Of a stretch of DNA of 8,241 nt, positions 1 through 5,676 are shown piece after piece (the stretch's first letter is position 1; every line of letters starts with the position of its first letter). The stretch lies in NCBI GenBank assembly GCA_035291905.1, contig DATDRF010000279.1:1-8241 (forward strand), in the 5' to 3' direction. Position numbers and translations under genes: made by a program. A model generated the notes under the pieces. That model saw only the letters and a list, made by a program, of their open reading frames with translations, was not told where the DNA came from and ran no database searches. The DNA is from JACPLA01 sp035291905. Its GTDB lineage: Bacteria > Bacteroidota > Ignavibacteria > UBA10030.

Positions 1-120
1 TTGTAACGGTTCCCTTTGATGAGCACTAATCAGCCTCTTCAACCCGACTGTTCGAAACGCCACCACTGATCGGACCAACAATATGTCGGGGAGAAGATCG
101 TCGTATTCTGTTAGAAAATT

Positions 121-260
121 GGTTAAAGCCCGGAATGCGGGATGGAATAATCCGCGCACTGGAGTGCGTGGGAATTGCCCCGACCTTTCTTGTCCTCCGA
201 AGCAAGGCGTAGGTGGAAGGTCGGGGACACATGTCGCGAAGTAAACAGGGCTTTAGCCCC
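121..260. repeat. Nested inverted-repeat element (MITE- or REP-like) upstream of the phosphoesterase gene
   Basis: Three inverted repeats are packed here. The outer arms are taaagccc (124-131) and gggcttta (248-255), a perfect 8-bp match. Inside lies cgcact-gg-agtgcg (155-168). Next comes ccccgacctt (178-187) with aaggtcgggg (217-226), a perfect 10-bp stem around a 29-base loop. A small gggct-tt-agccc hairpin (248-259) overlaps the right outer arm. The arrangement resembles short non-autonomous mobile hairpins or REP-type intergenic repeats, but no target-site duplication is obvious and no second full copy lies in the window. The inner arms share AGGTCGG with the hairpin at 1472-1519. The element covers the GTG (213) and ATG (231) that could otherwise start the next gene. 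Confidence 0.5.
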
Positions 261-263
261 AGA

Positions 264-1466
264 ATGCCACACAACCAACATATCACCCCTGCCGGGAAGA
301 AAAACATATCAAGACGCCTCCAATTCATTCTCTTCTTTTCCGTCTTCTTCATCCTCTACGGGATTCTCAATTCCTACATCTTCTGGCGCGGATGGCAAGC
401 CGTCCCTGAATCATCGGGCCTTCATCTTTTCTACACAATCCTGTTTCTCTTCTTATCTCTGTCATTCCTTGCGGGCCGGTTTCTCGAGAGAATAGCTCTT
501 TCGTGGATCAGCAGCAGCATGGTCTGGATAGGGTCGTACTGGCTCGCGGCCATGGTCTATTTCTATATGGCGCTGCTTTCTCTTGATGTTCTAAGGCTGA
601 TCGATGGTTTCTTGCCGTTCTTCCCGCAAGTTATCCGGGAGGACACCGAACTTGTGGCCGGAATTGTCGCGGGAGCGATTATCGTTGGCGTTCTCGGATT
701 ACTGATGTATGGCCATTGGAACGCCGTGAGATTGAGGGTAAGGACTTTGAGCATCGAAATTCCCAAGAACAGCCGTGCGTTGAAGGAGATGAACATAGTC
801 GCGGTCTCCGACATTCATCTTGGCACAATTGTCGGGAAAAGCAGGCTTTCAAAGATCGTCGACAAGATCAACGCCTTGAATCCCGACCTTGTTCTCTTAC
901 CGGGGGATGTGGTGGATGAGGATTTGGGACCGGTCATACAGCAAAACCTTGGCGAGACGCTTCGGACGATTCGATCCCGATACGGGGTCATCGCGATCAC
1001 AGGCAATCATGAGTACATCGGCGGTGTCGAGGATGCGGACAAATATCTGACGGAACACGGGATCAGGGTTTTGAGGGATGATCTAACACGAATTGCCGAC
1101 ACCGTGTATGTGGTGGGGCGTGAGGATCTGAGCAAGACGAGTTTTGGTGGAGGGATACGAAAATCGTTGGGCGAAATCATGGATGGAGTGGATCGTTCCT
1201 GGCCCATCATTCTGATGGATCATCAGCCATTTCGGTTGCATGAGGCGGAAGAGCACGGAGTAGACCTCCAGTTGTCGGGTCATACTCACCACGGGCAGTT
1301 GTGGCCCTTTAACTTCATCACCCGGAAAATGTATGAAGTAAGCTGGGGATATAAAAAGCGGGGAAACACCCATTTCTATGTATCATGCGGTGTCGGAACC
1401 TGGGGCCCACCGGTCCGAATTGGCAACACACCTGAAATCGTGAATATCAGGCTCTTGTTTCGGTAG
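264..1466 (+). CDS. Membrane-anchored calcineurin-like metallophosphoesterase (YkuE/YaeI-like)
   Basis: This is a predicted two-metal phosphoesterase on an N-terminal membrane domain. With the ATG at 264 it has 400 residues. Hydrophobic segments lie near residues 19-41, 53-71, 82-105 and 130-150, and the catalytic domain spans about 170-400. All metal-binding blocks of the family are intact: SDIHLG (D183, H185), PGDVVD (D215), GNHE (N248, H249), a DHQP block (H320), and GHTHHGQ (H340, H342). Relatives hydrolyse phosphodiesters or pyrophosphates; some act on UDP-2,3-diacylglucosamine in lipid A synthesis (the LpxH/LpxG role), but substrate cannot be read from the motifs. The frame is open back to a GTG at 213 and includes an ATG at 231 with a purine-rich ggaagg ten bases before it. 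Both lie in the inverted-repeat element, so I prefer 264. The start is uncertain; the family call is not. Confidence 0.93.
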   Translation: MPHNQHITPAGKKNISRRLQFILFFSVFFILYGILNSYIFWRGWQAVPESSGLHLFYTILFLFLSLSFLAGRFLERIALSWISSSMVWIGSYWLAAMVYFYMALLSLDVLRLIDGFLPFFPQVIREDTELVAGIVAGAIIVGVLGLLMYGHWNAVRLRVRTLSIEIPKNSRALKEMNIVAVSDIHLGTIVGKSRLSKIVDKINALNPDLVLLPGDVVDEDLGPVIQQNLGETLRTIRSRYGVIAITGNHEYIGGVEDADKYLTEHGIRVLRDDLTRIADTVYVVGREDLSKTSFGGGIRKSLGEIMDGVDRSWPIILMDHQPFRLHEAEEHGVDLQLSGHTHHGQLWPFNFITRKMYEVSWGYKKRGNTHFYVSCGVGTWGPPVRIGNTPEIVNIRLLFR

Positions 1467-1471
1467 CTTGT

Positions 1472-1519
1472 AGGTCGGAATGCCTGCCCGCCATGCTGTG
1501 TGGCGGATCATTCCGACCT
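1472..1519. repeat. Strong intergenic hairpin with AGGTCGG core
   Basis: The arms aggtcggaatg (1472-1482) and cattccgacct (1509-1519) match perfectly over 11 bp. A second stem inside, ccgcca (1488-1493) with tggcgg (1501-1506), closes a 7-base loop. The structure fills most of the 61-bp gap between the phosphoesterase stop and the transporter start. It has no following T-run, so it is not a textbook intrinsic terminator, though it could slow polymerase or protect the upstream mRNA 3' end. The shape and shared core suggest a dispersed genomic repeat. It contains an in-frame ATG (1480) that would add 16 residues to the transporter; I treat that as part of the repeat. Confidence 0.75.
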
Positions 1520-1527
1520 CATCGATC

Positions 1528-2283
1528 ATGGAACTCCCTTTTCTTACCATCCTGCTCATCGCGACACTCATCTTCATCGTTGCCGCGTTGTATTCTTCCG
1601 TCGGTCACGGTGGAGCTTCGGGATATCTCGCCGTGCTTTCTTTGTTCTCCTTTGCGCCTGAGTTCATGGCTACCACAGCGCTGACCCTCAACGTCCTCGT
1701 TGCCGGCGTGGGGATGTTCCATTTCATGAGGGCGGGACATTTCTCTTTGCGAAAGGCCTGGCCGTTTGTGGTTCTTTCAGTGCCCGCGGCATTTATCGGC
1801 GGCTCTCTCAAAGTGTCGGAGAAGGTGTACTTCATACTCCTCGCAGGTGTGCTGCTCTTTGCCGCTTACAGAATGTACATGTCGGCGAAGAGTACAGTCA
1901 CCGACGAATCGACGGGAAATCCGGCACTTGCTGTCGCTCTATCGGGAGGCGCCGGGATCGGACTGCTTTCCGGGATCGTGGGGGTTGGTGGTGGCATCTT
2001 TCTGAGTCCCATGATGATCTTTCTTCGATGGGCGACGACGAAGCAAACGGCGGCAATTTCCGCCTTCTTCATCGTGGTGAACTCTCTTGCCGGGCTGGGA
2101 GGACGGGCAATGCGTGGAGGAATTGAACTGGGCATCATATGGCCGTTTGTCCTCTCCGCATTTGTAGGCGGATTTCTCGGGTCTTACGTCGGATCAAACC
2201 GCCTTTCGGGTTCGCTCCTCCGAAGACTCCTGGCGCTCGTTCTCCTGATCGCATCAGTGAAGCTCATCCTTGTCTCCTTCTGA
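1528..2283 (+). CDS. TauE/SafE (TSUP) family membrane transporter
   Basis: This is a 251-residue, very hydrophobic protein with about seven or eight predicted membrane helices, usual for the family. TSUP proteins are inner-membrane carriers, mostly linked to export or import of sulfite, sulfoacetate, thiosulfate or other organosulfur anions. The internal duplication typical of the family is visible: SSVGHGGASGYLA at residues 23-35 in the first half and SGIVGVGGGIFLSP at 148-161 in the second. The first motif is the GHGGASGYLA variant rather than the common GxGGG form. The start is ATG 1528; an in-frame ATG at 1480 lies in the upstream hairpin and would prepend a polar, non-conserved stretch. 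No Shine-Dalgarno sequence is seen. No sulfur-metabolism gene is nearby, so the substrate is unassigned. Confidence 0.9.
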   Translation: MELPFLTILLIATLIFIVAALYSSVGHGGASGYLAVLSLFSFAPEFMATTALTLNVLVAGVGMFHFMRAGHFSLRKAWPFVVLSVPAAFIGGSLKVSEKVYFILLAGVLLFAAYRMYMSAKSTVTDESTGNPALAVALSGGAGIGLLSGIVGVGGGIFLSPMMIFLRWATTKQTAAISAFFIVVNSLAGLGGRAMRGGIELGIIWPFVLSAFVGGFLGSYVGSNRLSGSLLRRLLALVLLIASVKLILVSF

Positions 2284-2302
2284 TGTGAGAATCGGTCTCA
2301 CA
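2284..2302 (+). terminator. Possible terminator hairpin after the transporter gene
   Basis: A perfect 7-bp stem, tgtgaga (2284-2290) with tctcaca (2296-2302), has a 5-base loop and starts directly after the TGA stop. The position suits an end-of-transcript signal between the transporter and the lipoprotein cluster. There is no T-run after it and the stem is only moderately GC-rich, so factor-independent termination is uncertain. The rest of the gap (2303-2435) becomes AT-rich at about 2397-2430, as expected of a promoter region, but I see no convincing promoter boxes. Confidence 0.35.
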
Positions 2303-2435
2303 ATTCGGCAGAATTCGACGCTTCACGTCTTTCGTTGCGGTTGAATTATTTCGTCACTTTCTTGTTGCTCTCCTTCGGCTTATTGGGTAGACTGAAGAGT
2401 TTGCGAATCCTATTTTATCAATAGAAGAAACCTAT

Positions 2436-3413
2436 TTGCGAAGTCTCATTCCTCAGATTCTAAAGCCGCTTCTCATTGTTTCGTTCCTTTCCGTGGTTGG
2501 TTGCGATCAATCATTTGATCCGCGGCCGTCGGGATCATCCTCGCCTATTGTCTATTCCATTCTCTCGACGGATAAGGCCGATCAGGTTGTAAGGGTGCTT
2601 TCCACCTATCCACCATCTGTTCGGACACCCGGATCCAATACTGTCGAATACCCGATAACGGACGCTGTCGTGACTATTCGGGACGGGGCAACGACGTATC
2701 CACTCTTGCTCGTCGTATTGCCGAGAAGTGATTCCTCCAGATACACAAGCCCGATCTATGCCTATCGTTCCTCAGGTCTGACCCTCCAATACGGGGCCAC
2801 GTACACACTGGAGGTGTTGATACCTTCCGCGGGACTTCTCACGGGGACTACCACCATACCTTCGAAACCGGGCGTGTACATGGATCAGCGATCGACGCTT
2901 GAGAAGCCACAGCAGTATGATCTTACACAGAAGATGCTGATGAGGGCAGAAATGTCCGGGGAGGCGGAGGGATATCTGTTTCGGCTGCTCGTATGTTATG
3001 ACGTGCTTGAGGGAAACAGCTGGGTAAGGAAATGGACGGAGGTTCCTGCCCGCTTTCGATCCGACCCCCCTTCCATCACCAATGCCATTTACGGACAGGT
3101 AACGAGAGTTCAGAGTCTGTCTGTGGCGAATGCATACACGGTCGGAGTGTACTTGCAGGTTCTGGATGACATCTACGAGCGGACAAAACCCTACAAACTT
3201 GTATTCAATTACGCTGTTCTTCAGTTCGTCCAGCTCGACAAGACGTTCTATAACTACTACACGAGTGTCACGGGCTTTCAGGATCCCTTTTCGATCCGGC
3301 TCGATCAGTCAAACTATTCAAATATCACAAACGGAACAGGGATCTTTGCAGGTTGTGCCGTTGATACGGTCTTCCAGATTCTCCCTGCCGATTTCCAACA
3401 TAACCGCCGCTAA
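2436..3413 (+). CDS. Outer-membrane lipoprotein, probable DUF4249 family
   Basis: This 325-residue protein has a lipoprotein signal peptide: a basic start (R2, K10), a hydrophobic core (residues 11-21) and the lipobox VVGC, with lipidation expected at C23. The mature part is beta-strand-rich. A segment at 73-84 (PITDAVVTIRDG), a following GLTLQYGATYTLEV stretch and the C-terminal YSNITNGTGIFAG (294-306) resemble DUF4249 proteins, which are common in Bacteroidota beside TonB-dependent receptors. The match is from memory of the family pattern, so the family name is moderately sure while the lipoprotein call is strong. The start codon is TTG, preceded by agaagaaa; it is chosen because it gives a complete signal peptide. 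It is first in the cluster, ending 8 bp before the propeller gene. Likely role: surface partner of the receptor at 5677-7908. Confidence 0.82.
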   Translation: MRSLIPQILKPLLIVSFLSVVGCDQSFDPRPSGSSSPIVYSILSTDKADQVVRVLSTYPPSVRTPGSNTVEYPITDAVVTIRDGATTYPLLLVVLPRSDSSRYTSPIYAYRSSGLTLQYGATYTLEVLIPSAGLLTGTTTIPSKPGVYMDQRSTLEKPQQYDLTQKMLMRAEMSGEAEGYLFRLLVCYDVLEGNSWVRKWTEVPARFRSDPPSITNAIYGQVTRVQSLSVANAYTVGVYLQVLDDIYERTKPYKLVFNYAVLQFVQLDKTFYNYYTSVTGFQDPFSIRLDQSNYSNITNGTGIFAGCAVDTVFQILPADFQHNRR

Positions 3414-3421
3414 TTCCGATC

Positions 3422-5674
3422 ATGCAAAACCACAGAAATCGAAAAAGAATCCTGATCACCGCGGCTTTCCTTTGCTGCACCGTGGCGACTTCTTATTCGC
3501 AGGACTGGTTCTGGAAGAACCCACTTCCGCAAGGGAACGACATCCATGCAATGTGTTATGCGGGGGGAGGGGTCCTCTACGGTGTGGGAGAGTTCGGCAC
3601 AATCATCAAGAGCACAAACAGCGGATCGAACTGGTTCCTTCTTGAGAGACCGACAACTGTCAATCTCCGCGGGATCTCGTTTCCCGTGCCCGACAGGGGT
3701 ATGGCGGTCGGAGACGGCGGAACGGTCCTGAAGACAACGGATGGCGGCATTTCCTGGACTCAACAGATTGTTGGTGCCGGAGTGACACTCTACGGCGTAT
3801 CGTTTACCGACGTTATGACTGGAACAGTTGTCGGGTACCCCGGCATTGTCCTGAGAACCACGGACGGTGGCTTGACCTGGGAGCAGCAGCTTGCAGGGGG
3901 TGGAGATCGTTTGCATGCCGTTCAGTTCATTGATGAGAGGAAGGGCGCAATCGTAGGTTCTCAGGGTGTGATTTTTCGAACAACGAATGCGGGGAAATCA
4001 TGGAGCCGTCAGGTTGACTCCACGACGCGCCACCTTTACAGTGTATCATTACCGGATTCCATGAACGGGTACGCTGTGGGTGAGAACGGATTGATACTGC
4101 ATACTTCCGACGGAGGCAAGATCTGGAGTCCGCAACAAAGTGGAAACACGTATCTCCTGTCAAGTGTTAGTTTCTCCGACCCGAACAACGGAATAGTCGT
4201 TGGCGAGAGCAACGCGATTCTTACGACCACGGATGGAGGCACCACGTGGACCGCGCAAGCGGGCTTCATAGGAGCATCTCTTACCAACATTCTTCGGATT
4301 GACGCAAGCATTGTTATTGCCACGGGAATGTCAGGGATCGTTCTCAAGTCAACAGACGGGGGGGTGAGTTGGACCAAACGGACCGTTGGATCCATTTCTT
4401 CGCTCTATGGCGTGGCTCCTTTTGATGATTTCAGGATGATCGCTGTGGGTCAAAGAGGCGAAATCCTCGCGACAAGCGATCGTGGCGCCTCATGGGTTCC
4501 TCGCACGAGCGGTGTCTCCAGCCACCTTCTTGCCGTGGCAACGTTCGGGAGCGACACGGCGGTAGCCGTGGGGGAGAATGGAACCATTGTCCGGACGGAG
4601 GACGGCGGTGTGAGCTGGATGGACGCATCGTTGACCCCGATACCGGGCGAGACAAACTACCTTTCCGGTATCGCGTTCTCATCAACAGGGAAGGCTCTGA
4701 TCGTCGGGCACCTCGGCAGGCCAGAGGGCCAGTTTACCTTTCCCTACAGTCTCACGTTGCACAGCAATGATAGGGGGAGGACATGGTTGCGCACCTTGAT
4801 ATCCTTTAGAGTGGGTGAAGGTTTTGCTTATGTTCGCGATACGCTCAACTCAGTCTCATTTGTCGATTCGCTCATTGCCATGACGGTAGGAGCAAAAGGC
4901 AGGATGCTCAGGTCGACAGATGCCGGTGTGAAGTGGGATACACTCACAACAACAACGCTCCCTAATAGTCGCGCGTCTGCGTCGGCTGGGGCCGCATACA
5001 CCACCCAAATCCTCCATTCTGTCGCGTTCTCGAAATCACACGTCGGTGTTGGGACGGCTGTAGGTGCCGGCGGAGTGGTTCTCCACACCGCAGACTCCGG
5101 TCTCACATGGGGGAGCGTGGTGATCCCGCAACAGAACCTGAGATCGATTTCCTACGGGGATACAACATTCGCCATGGCCGTTGGAGACAATGGACAAATG
5201 TATCATTCGTCGAACGGCGGGAGGAATTGGTCGGACCTCTCCTTTCTGGGAACTCAAAGGAGACTGGTGATTCGCACAAACAAGACGCTTTATGGAGTCT
5301 CGCTGTTCGCTGATAATATTGTTCTGGTGGGTGAGGGAGGTATAATATTGGGTCGGGAGGGCCCAGATATTCCCGTCGTTGTTGAATACGAATGGGCAGC
5401 GAGTATCCCAAGCTCCATCACTCTTCGCCAAAACTATCCGAATCCGTTCAATCCGGTGACGGTTATCAGTTTTCAGTTGTCAGTTCTCAGTGATGTGAAG
5501 CTGAGTGTTTTTGATCTTCTAGGACACGAAATAGCGGTGTTGGTGAACGCGAGAAAACCCGCCGGTACCTATCAGGTAACGTGGAATGCATCCCACCTGG
5601 CGAGCGGCATGTACATCTGCAGGCTGTCTGCAGGCGGTGCCTTTCTTACGCGAAAGCTGTTATTGATCAAGTAG
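3422..5674 (+). CDS. Secreted YCF48/BNR-type beta-propeller protein with T9SS type A sorting domain
   Basis: This 750-residue protein begins with a Sec signal peptide (basic residues 5-9, hydrophobic 10-23, likely cleavage SYS|Q after residue 26). Thirteen motifs of the form GxhhKoTDGGxoW (h hydrophobic, o S/T) begin at residues 59, 100, 141, 182, 223, 264, 305, 346, 387, 443, 493, 551 and 591. A degenerate half-motif (GGIIL) is near 639. The spacing is exactly 41 for the first nine. This pattern belongs to YCF48-like/BNR propellers. Residues 662-750 form a T9SS C-terminal sorting domain: NYPNPFNP at 671-678, then VFDLLGHEIAVLV, SGMYICRL and a terminal KLLLIK. The protein should cross the outer membrane by the type IX system and be anchored or released. 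In plants and cyanobacteria YCF48 assists photosystem II; that role is not implied here. The ATG lacks a Shine-Dalgarno sequence. It is the middle gene of the cluster. Confidence 0.93.
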   Translation: MQNHRNRKRILITAAFLCCTVATSYSQDWFWKNPLPQGNDIHAMCYAGGGVLYGVGEFGTIIKSTNSGSNWFLLERPTTVNLRGISFPVPDRGMAVGDGGTVLKTTDGGISWTQQIVGAGVTLYGVSFTDVMTGTVVGYPGIVLRTTDGGLTWEQQLAGGGDRLHAVQFIDERKGAIVGSQGVIFRTTNAGKSWSRQVDSTTRHLYSVSLPDSMNGYAVGENGLILHTSDGGKIWSPQQSGNTYLLSSVSFSDPNNGIVVGESNAILTTTDGGTTWTAQAGFIGASLTNILRIDASIVIATGMSGIVLKSTDGGVSWTKRTVGSISSLYGVAPFDDFRMIAVGQRGEILATSDRGASWVPRTSGVSSHLLAVATFGSDTAVAVGENGTIVRTEDGGVSWMDASLTPIPGETNYLSGIAFSSTGKALIVGHLGRPEGQFTFPYSLTLHSNDRGRTWLRTLISFRVGEGFAYVRDTLNSVSFVDSLIAMTVGAKGRMLRSTDAGVKWDTLTTTTLPNSRASASAGAAYTTQILHSVAFSKSHVGVGTAVGAGGVVLHTADSGLTWGSVVIPQQNLRSISYGDTTFAMAVGDNGQMYHSSNGGRNWSDLSFLGTQRRLVIRTNKTLYGVSLFADNIVLVGEGGIILGREGPDIPVVVEYEWAASIPSSITLRQNYPNPFNPVTVISFQLSVLSDVKLSVFDLLGHEIAVLVNARKPAGTYQVTWNASHLASGMYICRLSAGGAFLTRKLLLIK
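5463..5490 (+). repeat. Heptanucleotide tandem repeat TTNTCAG x4 inside the sorting-domain coding region
   Basis: Four consecutive 7-base units read ttatcag, ttttcag, ttgtcag and ttctcag, differing only at the third base. They encode residues VISFQLSVLS of the sorting domain just after NYPNPFNP. The unit length is not a multiple of three, so gain or loss of one unit would shift the reading frame and remove the rest of the secretion signal. Similar TCAGTT-type heptamers are known as short tandem repeats in other bacterial genomes. Confidence 0.85.
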
Positions 5675-5676
5675 CT

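Noticed and set aside
3..29. A short + strand open frame ending in TAA at 27-29 that could be the 3' end of an upstream gene.
   Set aside because: Only eight codons are visible, and all three frames stop within the first 30 bases, so an upstream coding end cannot be told from chance.
1480..1527. ATG at 1480 as the start of the transporter.
   Set aside because: It lies within a near-perfect hairpin repeat and adds a polar segment that does not look like the family N-terminus.
2383..2438. Bacteroidota-type promoter (TTG and TATTTTAT boxes) ahead of the lipoprotein gene.
   Set aside because: TTG at 2383-2385 and the AT-rich box at 2411-2418 are 25 bases apart and the second box lacks the TTTG end, so the match is too weak.
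5581..5676. Upstream extension of the TonB receptor frame to an ATG at 5581.
   Set aside because: It overlaps the conserved end of the sorting domain in another frame and would place 32 residues ahead of a complete signal peptide that begins at 5677.
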